This document shows positions 18,471 to 27,261 of a DNA stretch of 64,000 bases, one piece after another. Each line of letters starts with the position of its first letter. The first letter of the stretch is position 1. The notes below the pieces were generated by a model. That model did not search any database. It was not told the origin of the DNA and saw nothing but the letters and a program-made list of their open reading frames with translations. Source of the DNA: Stenotrophomonas sp. Marseille-Q4652 (lineage in GTDB: Bacteria > Pseudomonadota > Gammaproteobacteria > Xanthomonadales > Xanthomonadaceae); contig NZ_CAKAKE010000001.1 in NCBI RefSeq assembly GCF_916618915.1, positions 2,525,001 to 2,589,000 of the forward strand, written 5' to 3'. Made by a program: the position numbers and the translations under genes.

Positions 18471-19517
18471 TCAGCCGTGCAGGACCGCGACCAGCCGTTC
18501 GGCGACCCAGCGCTCGGCGAATCCGTCGCCGCGCATGTTCTCCAGGAAACCGCAGTGGCCGCCCCACGGCGCGATGTCCAGCTGTACCGACGGCGGCAGT
18601 TGCCAGTCGCTGAAGGTGGAAAACGGAATCACCGGATCGTCCTGCGCCATCAGGATGTCGGCTGGCACCTGCAGGCCGGCCAGCCGCGCGCCGGCGATGG
18701 AATAGCCATCGAAATACGCCTGCAGCGAGCCGAACTCGGTATGCCGCTCGACCAGCCAGCCGGTGAGCGAGCGGATGTCCAGCCGCAGCACGTCGTCGTC
18801 GCAGGCGGCCAGTTCCGGGAACAGCGCGCGCTTGCGGCGCAGCGATTCGGCCCACTTGCGGCGGAAATACCAGTCATACATCGCCGGGCCGCGCTCAATG
18901 CTGTCCATGGTCAGCGCCGGATCCAGCAGCGGGCACACCGAGGCGACCTTGTGCAGGGCGATGCCGGCGGCCGGCGCACGCAGGGCCAGGCGCAGCACGA
19001 AGTTGCCCCCCAGCGAGTAGCCGGCGGCCAGCAGCGGCAACTGCGGGAAGCGTCGCGCCACATCGGCGGTGGCCTGCACCACTTCGCCGATGCGGTTGGA
19101 ATGGAAGATGCCGGGATTGAGGTGGTGGGTGTTGCCGTGGTCGCGGAAGTTCAGCCGCACCACGTCGAAGCCCCGTGCCAGCAGGTGCGCGGCGGTCATG
19201 CGCATGTAGCTGGATTCGGCACTGCCTTCCCAGCCGTGCAGCAGCAGGGCCACGCCGCGCGGATCACGCCCGGCCACCGAGCTGTGCCAGGCCTGCAGGC
19301 GCACGCCATCGCCGCCGTCGAGCAGCAGTTCCACCGTGTCCGCGCCACTGCGCTGGAGCAGGCGCTGGCCACGCAGCCGGCGCATCATGCTCGAGGCCAG
19401 CATCGACTGCAGGTGCGGATTGCGCAGCCAGCGCGGCGGCTGGTAATCGGCCGCACTGAGCAGCGCCGGTCGCAATGCCGGCTCCTGGTCCATGCTCGTG
19501 GCGAGCGACGGCGGCAT
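18471..19517 (-). CDS. YheT-family alpha/beta hydrolase
   Basis: A 348-residue putative esterase of the YheT/ABHD1-3 group. The N-terminal family motif is RWLRNPHLQSMLAS. The oxyanion region is LLLHGWEGSAESSYMR, the nucleophile elbow is AAGYSLGGNFVLR (Ser), the acid lies around DDPVIPFSTF and the catalytic His in PWGGHCGFLEN. The substrate is unknown; relatives act on medium-chain esters or lipids. It starts 4 bp after the acyltransferase stop, in a lipid-related run (thioesterase, acyltransferase, hydrolase). An alternative ATG at 19493 exists; neither has a strong ribosome site. Confidence 0.88.
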   Translation of the reverse strand: MPPSLATSMDQEPALRPALLSAADYQPPRWLRNPHLQSMLASSMMRRLRGQRLLQRSGADTVELLLDGGDGVRLQAWHSSVAGRDPRGVALLLHGWEGSAESSYMRMTAAHLLARGFDVVRLNFRDHGNTHHLNPGIFHSNRIGEVVQATADVARRFPQLPLLAAGYSLGGNFVLRLALRAPAAGIALHKVASVCPLLDPALTMDSIERGPAMYDWYFRRKWAESLRRKRALFPELAACDDDVLRLDIRSLTGWLVERHTEFGSLQAYFDGYSIAGARLAGLQVPADILMAQDDPVIPFSTFSDWQLPPSVQLDIAPWGGHCGFLENMRGDGFAERWVAERLVAVLHG

Positions 19518-19521
19518 CGCT

Positions 19522-20274
19522 TTAGCCGGTCATCGCCGCGACGATGCGTGCGCGCGAGGTCTCGGCGATGCGGCGCCGACCCTCGAGGTCGGCACTGGCG
19601 ATCGGCTCGAGGAAATGCACCTCGGCCCGCCGCGGCGGCTCGCCGAGCAGGCGCACGAAGTTGGCGAAGAAACTCTCGCCCGGCCCGAAGGCGACCACGG
19701 TCTGCGCATCACCGCGCTCGCCGTAGCGCAGCGCCACCGGCTGTACCGGCACCCCGGCCTCGACCGCGGCCTGGAAGATGCGCGCATGGAACGGGCCGAC
19801 CTCCTGGCCGCCGCGGGTGCGGCCTTCCGGGAACACGCCCACCGCCTTGCCCTGGACCAGGCGCAGGCGCATCTCCTCCATCACCCCGCCCAGTGATTCG
19901 GTGCTGCCGCGCTGGTGGAAGATGGTCTGGCCGCGAGCGGCCAGCCAGCCGACCAGCGGCCAGCTGGCGATTTCGCGCTTGGCGACGAAGCCCATCATCT
20001 TCTGGCTGTGCAGCATCTCGATGTCGACCCAGCTGACGTGGTTGGCCACGAACAGCACCGCCCCGTCGAGCGGCCTGCCATGGCGCTGCAGGCGGAAGCC
20101 GAACACCCACATCAGCCCGCCGGACCACAGGCGCACGGCCAGCTCTTCCAGCGGCTCGCCGTTGACCCGCAGCCGGCCCCACGGCGGCATCATCGCCAGC
20201 AGCGTCAGCGGCAGCATCAGCACGATGTGCAGCAACAGCAGCGGCAGTCGGTACAGGTAGCGGACCACGCGCAT
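19522..20274 (-). CDS. PlsC-like lysophospholipid acyltransferase
   Basis: A 250-residue membrane-associated acyltransferase, probably making phosphatidic acid or a related lipid from a lyso form. The catalytic H(X)4D is in VANHVSWVDIEML. The later motifs are GQTIFHQRGS and VGVFPEGRTRGG (FPEG acceptor motif), with GVPVQPVALRYG after. One or two N-terminal hydrophobic segments (LLLLHIVLMLPLTLLAMM) anchor it. ATG 20274 was chosen because GGGAGGTG sits 5 nt upstream. Essential PlsC versus an ornithine-lipid-type acyltransferase cannot be decided from sequence. Confidence 0.85.
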   Translation of the reverse strand: MRVVRYLYRLPLLLLHIVLMLPLTLLAMMPPWGRLRVNGEPLEELAVRLWSGGLMWVFGFRLQRHGRPLDGAVLFVANHVSWVDIEMLHSQKMMGFVAKREIASWPLVGWLAARGQTIFHQRGSTESLGGVMEEMRLRLVQGKAVGVFPEGRTRGGQEVGPFHARIFQAAVEAGVPVQPVALRYGERGDAQTVVAFGPGESFFANFVRLLGEPPRRAEVHFLEPIASADLEGRRRIAETSRARIVAAMTG

Positions 20275-20326
20275 CACGCCACCTCCCGGAGCAGGCGAAG
20301 GCGCGTCGCCGCACGATGACGGATGC

Positions 20327-20773
20327 TCAAGCGGCACCTCCCGCCCGGCCGACCGGCACCACGGCCAGGGTCAGGCGCGAGATGCACACCGGCTTGCCCA
20401 GTTCATTCTCGATCGTGATTTCCCACACCTGGGTGGTACGCCCGACATGCAGCGCGCGCGCCGTGCCGATCACCGTGCCGCCGCGTACCGCGCGCAGGTG
20501 GTTGGCGTTGATCTCCAGCCCGACGCAGATCTGCCGGGCCGGGTCCACGCACAGGTTGCCGGCGGTGCTGCCCAGGGTTTCGGCCAGCACCACCGAGGCG
20601 CCGCCATGCAGCAGCCCGTAGGGCTGGCGGGTACGCACGTCCACCGGCATGGTGGCGCGCAGCCAGTCCTCGCCGGCGTCGATGAATTCGATGCCGAGGT
20701 GGGCGATCAGCGTGTCGCGGCTGAGGGCGTTGAGCGCGTCGAGGGAAACCGTCTGGCGAAAAACCTGGGGCAT
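20327..20773 (-). CDS. Hotdog-fold acyl-CoA thioesterase
   Basis: A 148-residue single hotdog domain of the PaaI/YbdB/MenI group, which hydrolyses aromatic or acyl-CoA esters. The active-site helix is YGLLHGGASVVLAETLGSTA, with the HGG motif and catalytic Glu, and the core strand LEINANHLRAVRGG follows. ATG 20773 begins MPQVFRQTVSLDAL; the upstream frame is open but not protein-like. It is 19 bp downstream of the phospholipase D family gene and 52 bp upstream of the acyltransferase, all leftward, so they may form one lipid-related transcript. Confidence 0.87.
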   Translation of the reverse strand: MPQVFRQTVSLDALNALSRDTLIAHLGIEFIDAGEDWLRATMPVDVRTRQPYGLLHGGASVVLAETLGSTAGNLCVDPARQICVGLEINANHLRAVRGGTVIGTARALHVGRTTQVWEITIENELGKPVCISRLTLAVVPVGRAGGAA

Positions 20774-20792
20774 TGGAACTCGCGGCAAGGAA

Positions 20793-22832
20793 TCAGAGGA
20801 TGGGGGCCAGGCCGGCGCCGAACGCGGTGAGCATCCGTACCAGCAACCACTTGCCACCGACGTTGACCTCGGGGAAGTCGCCTACCGCGGTGTAGCAGCG
20901 GTAGAACCCCGGATCCTGCCGGCGCAACGGTTCCGGGCAGTCCTGGCCCGGGTTGAATTCATACACGGTAGCGTAACGCCACGGCCAGAAATCCAGCACC
21001 GGCAGCGCCTCGGAGGCCTTGCCGACGCTGTAGTTGAGCCCGGACAGCACGAACGGCTTCTGCCGCGGCGCCACCGTCCAGGCGTTCTCCGGCCGCGTGT
21101 CGCGCAGTATGCTCTGCGCCAACGCCTCGGCAAAGGCCGGGTCGTCGATGACCACCATGCCCTCGGTGTTGTAGTTCTCGCTGCGCGGATCGAAGTTGTG
21201 GGTGCCGATCACGCCGATCCGGCGATCGACCACCAGCGACTTGGCGTGCAGGCCCATGCGCGCGCCCTTGCGGGTTACCGACAACGGTTTGTTGACCGCC
21301 TTGCTCCCCAGGAACGAGGGCCGGGTCTCGGTGCGCAGGCGCTGGCGCTCGACCTCGCTGCCGACGGCGCGGCGGCGCGCACGCGCGTTCTCGTAGGCAC
21401 TGCCCTGGCGCTGCAGGCCAGGACGCACCGGGGCGCTGCCCGGCCGCGGCGTGGCCTGGCGGTCACTGCGGTTGTGGGCGCCGCTGCCGGTGGCGCTGCC
21501 ACCCAGCAGCCCGCGCCCGCCATCGCCGGTGTCCGCCGGCACCGGGTCGGGCTGGCGGTTGGCCTCGCTGACCGGCGGGTCGAGCGGGAACGGCTTGTAC
21601 TCGTGGATGTTGAAGCCCAGCTCGCGCAGGTTGCGGCGTTTGTACTTGTAGGACAGCGCATAGACGATCGGGTTGTCGGTAGCGGCCAGGCTGTTGGTCG
21701 ACACCACCACCCGCGGCGGCTGCGGGCGCCGGCGCAGCTGCCTGAACAGGTCCTGCGCCGGATCGGACAGCACCAGGTAGGGCGTCTGCAGCAGCACTTC
21801 ACGTTCGGCGCCGGCGATGACCTGGTCCAGCCTCGGCTCGCCTGCGGTGACAGTGAACGACCCGGGATTGCGGCGGTGCTTGCGCGGCAGGTCGGCGACG
21901 TAGCTGACCGAACGCACCGGCAGCGCGGTATCGACGAAGCTGCGGGCGATGTGTTCGGCGTCGTTGGCCTGCCCGCTCACTCGCGCGATCCGCTCCGGGC
22001 GCTGGTAACTGTATTCGGGCAGTGGCGGCACGCCCCCGCGCAGCAGGGTGCGGCCGACGTCGTTCAGGCGCTCGGCCGGCACGCTGCGCCGCGCGCCCCA
22101 GAACGCATCGAAGTTGGCGGCCATCTCGCGCACTTCCGGCCCGGCCAGGACCACGTCGCGGTCGCGGAAGTTGTATTCGCTGTCCCAGTCGTAATAGTCG
22201 TCCTGGTAGTTGCGCCCGCCGACCACGCCGATGGCATCGTCGATCACCAGCAGCTTGTTGTGCATGCGCTGGTTGAAGCGGCGGAAGCAGCACAGCACGC
22301 TGCCGGCGTAATCGAGGTAGTTCAGCCGCGCCTTGCCGAAGCTGGGGTTGTACACCCGCAGCTGGAAGTTCTGGTGCGCGCCGGCCAGCGCGGCCAGCAC
22401 CTCCAGGTCGGAGATCGCCGAGAGCTGGTCGATCAGCACCCGCACCTTGACCCCGCGCCGGGCCGCGGCCAGCAGCTCGTCGATCACCAGCCGGGCGCTG
22501 TCGTCGGTGTCGAAGATGTAGGTCTGCAGGTCGATGCTGCGGGTGGCGCTGCGCAGCAGGTTCAGCCGCGCGACCAGCGCGGCCTCGCCCTCGTCGAGGA
22601 TGGTGGCGTAGTGGCGCGGCACCTGCGCGGTGGATTCGGTGAAGGCCCGGCCGCCCAGCGCGCGCAGCGGCGAGGCCAGCGCGCAGCGGTCGGCCTGGTC
22701 GCAGTCCAGTTCGCTGCTGCGTGCCTGCACGGCAATGCCGGCGGCACGCTCGCGCTCGACGCTGGTCAGCGACGCACAGCCGCTTCCCAGCACCAGCATC
22801 GCCAGTGCCAGCAGCCGCAGCAGCACGGTCAC
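20793..22832 (-). CDS. Phospholipase D family / cardiolipin synthase-like lipoprotein
   Basis: A 679-residue protein with a signal sequence and lipobox LGSGC (Cys19). Two HKD active sites are clear: MHNKLLVIDDAIGVVGGRN in the first half and HAKSLVVDRRIGVIGTHN with NFDPRSENYNTE in the second. The architecture fits bacterial secreted PLD-family enzymes of the ClsC/YmdC type, which transfer or hydrolyse phosphatidyl groups. Between the two halves is a low-complexity Gly/Arg/Pro-rich insert of about 90 residues (around GDGGRGLLGGSATGSGAHN), absent from the compact enzymes I know. Its stop overlaps nothing downstream, and its start overlaps the yceI-like gene's stop by 4 nt. Confidence 0.87.
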   Translation of the reverse strand: MTVLLRLLALAMLVLGSGCASLTSVERERAAGIAVQARSSELDCDQADRCALASPLRALGGRAFTESTAQVPRHYATILDEGEAALVARLNLLRSATRSIDLQTYIFDTDDSARLVIDELLAAARRGVKVRVLIDQLSAISDLEVLAALAGAHQNFQLRVYNPSFGKARLNYLDYAGSVLCCFRRFNQRMHNKLLVIDDAIGVVGGRNYQDDYYDWDSEYNFRDRDVVLAGPEVREMAANFDAFWGARRSVPAERLNDVGRTLLRGGVPPLPEYSYQRPERIARVSGQANDAEHIARSFVDTALPVRSVSYVADLPRKHRRNPGSFTVTAGEPRLDQVIAGAEREVLLQTPYLVLSDPAQDLFRQLRRRPQPPRVVVSTNSLAATDNPIVYALSYKYKRRNLRELGFNIHEYKPFPLDPPVSEANRQPDPVPADTGDGGRGLLGGSATGSGAHNRSDRQATPRPGSAPVRPGLQRQGSAYENARARRRAVGSEVERQRLRTETRPSFLGSKAVNKPLSVTRKGARMGLHAKSLVVDRRIGVIGTHNFDPRSENYNTEGMVVIDDPAFAEALAQSILRDTRPENAWTVAPRQKPFVLSGLNYSVGKASEALPVLDFWPWRYATVYEFNPGQDCPEPLRRQDPGFYRCYTAVGDFPEVNVGGKWLLVRMLTAFGAGLAPIL

Positions 22833-23395
22833 GGGGTGGGCACCTCGGTCAGGCGCCCGCGCATCAGGAAGGTCACTCGATCACTCAGGGCTATGTGCCA
22901 GCCATCCATGCCGTAGCGTCCACGCAGGACGGTACCGCGGCCGACGAGGTCGCAATCATAGCCGGGGCGGTCGCATCCGGCCGGCATCAAACGCAGCGTC
23001 TCGCGGTGGCGGATGCCGCGCAGGGTCAGAGTGCCCTGCAGGTCGCCGCCCTCGCTGACCAGCTCCGGCTCGAACGGCAGCGAATCGAACTCCACCACCG
23101 GATGGCGCTGGGTGTCGAAGAAATCCTCGCCACGCATCCAGCCTGTGTAGCGCGGCTTGCCGGGGATCTCCACGTACTGGCTGAACATCCGCAGCCGTAC
23201 CTGCCTGCGGCCGTCGGCCAGGATCTCGATGCGGCCCTCGAAGCGCGGGAACTGGCCTTCGATGCGCTGGCCCAGGCGCGTGCGGATCTCGAAACCGAAA
23301 TGCGAGCGCTGCGGGTCCAGCGCGATGTGCCCGCCGGCCGCGGCGGCCGGGGGCAGCAGCAACAGGAGCAGCAGTGCGGCGCGCAGCCTGCGCAT
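22829..23395 (-). CDS. YceI-family periplasmic lipid-binding protein
   Basis: A 188-residue secreted protein. The signal peptide runs through LLLLLLLPPAAAAGG. The mature part is a YceI lipocalin-like barrel: LDPQRSHFGFEIRT at the N-terminus, VRLRMFSQYVEIPGKPRY, FDTQRHPVVEFDS and the closing ALSDRVTFLMRGRL. YceI proteins bind isoprenoid or polyprenyl lipids in known structures. Translational overlap with the following phospholipase D family gene suggests the two act on the same envelope lipid. ATG 23395 starts the signal peptide. Confidence 0.88.
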   Translation of the reverse strand: MRRLRAALLLLLLLPPAAAAGGHIALDPQRSHFGFEIRTRLGQRIEGQFPRFEGRIEILADGRRQVRLRMFSQYVEIPGKPRYTGWMRGEDFFDTQRHPVVEFDSLPFEPELVSEGGDLQGTLTLRGIRHRETLRLMPAGCDRPGYDCDLVGRGTVLRGRYGMDGWHIALSDRVTFLMRGRLTEVPTP

Positions 23396-23429
23396 TGCCG
23401 GTGTCAGGCCCGGGAGGCGTCCGCGCCGC

Positions 23430-23906
23430 TCACGGCCACCAGAACGCGGCCAGCCGGGCGATGCCGGGCTCGATTGGCGCGGCCATCGGCAGCGACAGCA
23501 CCACCACCGAGGAGGTCGGCATGCCGCGGTAGTCACCGGACTGGCCGCTGTGCATCAGCGCCGCCAGCCGTTCCAGGCCCGGGTTGTGGCCGACCACCAG
23601 CACGCGCTCGAGGTCGCGGTGCTCGTCCACCACCGCGACCAGGGTGCCCGGGGTGGCCTCGTAGATGCGCTCGTCCAGGCGCTGCTCGACGTAGCCGGTC
23701 AGGCCCAGCACCGCTTCCAGGGTTTCCCGGGCGCGGCGCGCCGGCGAGCACAGCACGCGGTCGGGGACCAGCTTGTTCTCGACCAGCCAGCGCCCGGCCG
23801 CCTCGGCCTCGGCCAGGCCGTGCGGGGACAGCGGGCGGTCGATGTCGGCCTGGCCGGGGCTGGCCGGTTCGGCGTTGGCATGGCGCAGCAGGATCAGTTC
23901 GCGCAT
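23430..23906 (-). CDS. sixA: Phosphohistidine phosphatase SixA
   Basis: A 158-residue histidine phosphatase. The catalytic motif LILLRHANAEP at residues 4-14 carries the nucleophilic His; the second His lies in VLVVGHNPGLERL near residue 106, and CSPARRARET supplies the conserved Arg. SixA removes phosphate from histidine-phosphotransfer domains in two-component or nitrogen-PTS relays. It is 15 bp after a ParA-like gene in the same direction. Confidence 0.9.
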   Translation of the reverse strand: MRELILLRHANAEPASPGQADIDRPLSPHGLAEAEAAGRWLVENKLVPDRVLCSPARRARETLEAVLGLTGYVEQRLDERIYEATPGTLVAVVDEHRDLERVLVVGHNPGLERLAALMHSGQSGDYRGMPTSSVVVLSLPMAAPIEPGIARLAAFWWP

Positions 23907-23921
23907 TCGGTCTTACTCCAG

Positions 23922-24554
23922 TCAGGCCTTGTCCAGCCAGTTGAGCAACGGTTCCCAGTCCTTCTGGTGCTCGCGCACCTGGGCAGAGTGGTAATCAAAC
24001 AGGCTGCGCCCCAGCCCGACCATGACCACGTAGCCCTGGCTGTCCCGTAGTTGGGTGACGACGTCGTAGGGCCAGTCGGCCAGCATCTGCCTGGCCTGCT
24101 GCGAGGTCTGGGTCCAGTGCTTGGTGCGGTTGAGCACAAGGCCCACCGGCAGCGCACGCGTATGCACCCGGGGCACCGCGGCCAGGCTGTTGAGGAAGCC
24201 GACGATGGCCTCGATGTCCAGCGCCGAGGGCAGCACCGGCACCACCACCGCGTCGGCGGTGGCCAGGAACGGCTCCAGCTCCTGCGCATGGGCACCGGCG
24301 GGGGCGTCGATGATCACCTGCTCGGTGCCATCGGGCAGCAGCTTCTCCCAGGCCTTCCTGCGATAGACGTTGATCGGCAGCACCGCGCTTTCCAGTGCGG
24401 CCCGGCGCTGTGCCCAGCGCGTGCCCGAACCCTGGGGATCGGCATCGGCCAGCACCGTTGCCTGGCCGGACAGCGCCGAATGCGCTGCCAGATGGGTGGC
24501 GATGGTGGTCTTGCCCACACCGCCCTTGGAGCCGGCCACCAGGATCGTCTTCAT
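23922..24554 (-). CDS. ParA-family ATPase (orphan)
   Basis: A 210-residue deviant Walker ATPase. [12 protein letters not shown] at residues 8-19 has the signature lysine, followed by [18 protein letters not shown] and the switch region [20 protein letters not shown]. Such small ParA proteins position cargo such as plasmids or chemosensory and secretion machinery. No ParB or centromere-like repeat adjoins it, so chromosome segregation is unlikely and the cargo is unknown. It is divergent from the AAA gene at 24675, sharing 120 bp of upstream DNA. Confidence 0.87.
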   Translation of the reverse strand: MKTILVAGSKGGVGKTTIATHLAAHSALSGQATVLADADPQGSGTRWAQRRAALESAVLPINVYRRKAWEKLLPDGTEQVIIDAPAGAHAQELEPFLATADAVVVPVLPSALDIEAIVGFLNSLAAVPRVHTRALPVGLVLNRTKHWTQTSQQARQMLADWPYDVVTQLRDSQGYVVMVGLGRSLFDYHSAQVREHQKDWEPLLNWLDKA

Positions 24555-24674
24555 GCACGCCTCGTTTCCGCGGGGACCGGGCCAGACTACACCGCCCCGA
24601 GTCAGGACAGCTAGACAAGCGCTGCCGCCGGGGCAACCGGCTTGCTATCGTTGCGCCCCAGCCACGGAGCGCCC

Positions 24675-26156
24675 ATGAGCGAGCTGCAGGACCTGACCGC
24701 GCTGATCCGCGCCAACACTCCCCTGATCGTGATCGAGACGCCCGACGAGGGGCGGATCATCGATCTGTTCCGGCAGGCGCTCATGCACGTATGGCGTGCA
24801 CTGCACCGCTGGTCGATCACCGAGGGCCTGCGCCGGCTGGACCTGGACACCGAGGACGAGCCATTCGGCCCGCCCGATGCCAGCGCCGTGCTGCGCATGA
24901 TCCAGCAGGCCGAACAGCGCGGCATCTACCTGCTGCTCGATTTCCATCCCTACCTGGGCTACGCCAGCCACCAGCGCCTGCTGCGCGACATCGTCCAGCG
25001 CCGCCATTGCCAGCCGCACGTGCTGGTGCTGGTCGGCGCCAGGGTCGAACTGCCGGGCGAACTCGAAACGCTGGCCACCCGCTTCAACCCGCGCCTGCCC
25101 GATGCGGCCGCCCTGCTGAAGATGCTGCGCGAGGAAGCCGACGGCTATGCGCGTGAGCACGGCGGCCGCCGCGTCACCGTGGACAACGAGGCGGTGCAGC
25201 AGATCCTGCGCAACCTGCAGGGCCTGGCCCTGTCCGATGCACGGCGCATCGCCCGCCAGCTGATCTATGCCGACGGCGCGCTCGGTGCCGACGACCTGCC
25301 GCAGCTGGCGAAGCTGAAGTTCGAGATGCTCAACCGCAGCGGCAACCTGCACTACGAATACGACAGCGCACGCTTTGGCGATGTCGCCGGTGCCAGCCGC
25401 CTGAAGCGCTGGATCAACCAGCGCCGCGTCGCCTTCGTCTCCGGCAATGCACCGCCGGGGCTGGATCCACCGCGCGGGATGCTGCTGCTGGGCGTGCAGG
25501 GCTGCGGCAAGTCGATGCTGGCCAAGGCCACCGCCGCCGGCTTCGGCGTGCCGCTGCTGCGGCTGGATTTCGGCGCGCTGTACAACAAGTACCACGGCGA
25601 GACCGAGAAGAACCTGCGCGAGGCGCTGGCCTCGGCCGAGCAGCTGGCGCCGTGCGTGCTGTGGATCGACGAGATCGAGAAGGGCCTGTCCAGCGGCGGC
25701 GAGGACGGCGGCGTGTCACGCCGGGTGCTGGGCTACCTGCTGACCTGGCTGGCCGAGCGCAAGGCGCCGGTGTTCATCGTCGCCACCGCCAACCAGGTGC
25801 ACGAGCTGCCGGCCGAACTGCTGCGCAAGGGCCGCTTCGACGAGATCTTCTTCGTCGACCTGCCCTCGCCCGATACCCGGGTCGAGCTGCTGCGCCTGCA
25901 CCTGGGCAAGCGCGGGCTGGACCCGGACGGGTTCGCCCTGCCCGCGCTGGCCGCGGCCAGCGATGGCTTTTCCGGCGCAGAGATCGAACAGGCGGTGGTG
26001 GCCGGGCTGTACGCCGCCCATGCCGAACAGCGCCGGCTGGATACCGAACTGCTGATGGGCGAGATCCGTGGCACCCGGCCGCTGTCGGTGCTGATGGCCG
26101 AACAGGTGCAGGCCCTGCGTGAGTGGGCGCGCGAGCGCACCGTCCCGGCCGACTGA
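24675..26156 (+). CDS. Ycf46-like AAA ATPase
   Basis: A 493-residue AAA-family ATPase. The N-terminal half (TPLIVIETPDEGRIIDLFRQ) resembles the non-catalytic arm of Ycf46 proteins. The AAA module has GMLLLGVQGCGKSMLAKA (Walker A), VLWIDEIEKGLSSGGEDGG (Walker B), FIVATANQVHELPAELLRKG (sensor 1 and arginine finger region) and FSGAEIEQAVVAGLYAA (sensor 2 helix). Ycf46 has been linked to inorganic-carbon use in cyanobacteria; function in proteobacteria is unknown. ATG 24675 starts MSELQDLTALIRAN. Confidence 0.85.
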   Translation: MSELQDLTALIRANTPLIVIETPDEGRIIDLFRQALMHVWRALHRWSITEGLRRLDLDTEDEPFGPPDASAVLRMIQQAEQRGIYLLLDFHPYLGYASHQRLLRDIVQRRHCQPHVLVLVGARVELPGELETLATRFNPRLPDAAALLKMLREEADGYAREHGGRRVTVDNEAVQQILRNLQGLALSDARRIARQLIYADGALGADDLPQLAKLKFEMLNRSGNLHYEYDSARFGDVAGASRLKRWINQRRVAFVSGNAPPGLDPPRGMLLLGVQGCGKSMLAKATAAGFGVPLLRLDFGALYNKYHGETEKNLREALASAEQLAPCVLWIDEIEKGLSSGGEDGGVSRRVLGYLLTWLAERKAPVFIVATANQVHELPAELLRKGRFDEIFFVDLPSPDTRVELLRLHLGKRGLDPDGFALPALAAASDGFSGAEIEQAVVAGLYAAHAEQRRLDTELLMGEIRGTRPLSVLMAEQVQALREWARERTVPAD

Positions 26157-26165
26157 GCCGGCAGA

Positions 26166-27218
26166 TCAGGTCGTCGGCATCCCCGGCTGCCAGTGCGGCG
26201 GTGGATGGATGGGCAGGCCGTGTGCGCGCAGCAGCCGCAGCAGGGTCGGCACCTCACCGTACCGTGCCACCTGCTGTGCGTGGCCGGTGGTCACGTCCAC
26301 CCACGGGGCCGTCGCCTGCGCTACCCACTGCAATTGCCGGTAGCGCGCGTTCCATTCGGCCACCTGCTCAGGGTCCAGCGCCTGGCGACGCATGATCGCG
26401 ATCCCGATCAGTGCCGTGATCAGGGTGGGGCTGTCGGCCATCAAGGTCGCCAGCTGCCGGCACTGCAGCACCTGTGACGAAGCCTGATCGGCAGCGGGAC
26501 AATGTTTGTTGAGGAGCTGGGCCGAAGGCGCCGCCGTCGCCGCGGCAATGGCGAAGGCATGCACCGTCCGGGCACTGTCCATGCCCGCATCGCGAGGCAG
26601 CGCGTCGGTTGCCTGCAACAGCCTGGCCAGCCGCGACTGCATCGGGTCGTCAAAGCGCGATGCCGTGCTGGCCGCCTGCCACAGGGGCTCACGCCCGGCC
26701 TCGGGAACCAGCCCCAGCCGCAGCAGTTGCATTGCCGCGTCCTCATCCGCCAGCGCCGTGGTCATCCGCAGCACTTGTTCCTTCGGGCAGTCGTCCTCCA
26801 GGGCAAGGCAGGCCTGAAGGCCGGCGCTGGCCAGCTCCGGATCGCGCCCGCCATCGGCCATCGCCAGCTGCAGGATGGCGTGGTGATTCCATACCCCGGC
26901 ACCACCGGGCTGCAGCAACAAAGCGGCATAGCGCTCGCGCAGGCTGCCAACGGCCATCATTGGCAACAGCTTTCCCAGTGCGGCCTGGTAGCGCGCATAC
27001 ATGGCTTCATCCTGCACGGCCGTGGTGGTTCCCGGCGCAGGTGCACTGGAAGTGCGGACCGGTGCGGGACCTGCCGCGGCGGGCGCGGCCTCCGCAGCGA
27101 TGGCGGGCGCCTGGGTTGAAACCGGCTCCCGGCCACAGGCCTGCAGCAGCAACGCGCCGCCGACCAGCGCGATCCATCGGGCCGGCCTGCGGACCCGGCC
27201 CGGCAGCGCCTTCTTCAT
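26166..27218 (-). CDS. Lipoprotein of unknown function (paralogue of the adjacent broken gene)
   Basis: A 350-residue lipoprotein: signal helix WIALVGGALLLQAC with lipobox Cys28, then an Ala/Pro linker. The body is helical, with cysteines in LQACLALEDDCPKEQ, NKHCPAADQ and VLQCRQL that could pair. No known family is recognised. Its halves align by eye with the amber-interrupted gene just upstream (for example CPAADQ..SSQVLQCRQLATLMADSPTL against the CRAIFETLAASPTL region), so the two are tandem paralogues. It is convergent with the Ycf46-like gene, with only 9 bp between stops. Confidence 0.75.
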   Translation of the reverse strand: MKKALPGRVRRPARWIALVGGALLLQACGREPVSTQAPAIAAEAAPAAAGPAPVRTSSAPAPGTTTAVQDEAMYARYQAALGKLLPMMAVGSLRERYAALLLQPGGAGVWNHHAILQLAMADGGRDPELASAGLQACLALEDDCPKEQVLRMTTALADEDAAMQLLRLGLVPEAGREPLWQAASTASRFDDPMQSRLARLLQATDALPRDAGMDSARTVHAFAIAAATAAPSAQLLNKHCPAADQASSQVLQCRQLATLMADSPTLITALIGIAIMRRQALDPEQVAEWNARYRQLQWVAQATAPWVDVTTGHAQQVARYGEVPTLLRLLRAHGLPIHPPPHWQPGMPTT

Positions 27219-27261
27219 CGGTTCTCCGTCGATCGGCGCGCGAGTGCCGGTGCCCACCGCC

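Noticed and set aside
20649..22916. Large + strand frame opposite the phospholipase D family gene
   Set aside because: Shadow frame; both HKD motifs and the signal peptide on the - strand identify the true gene.
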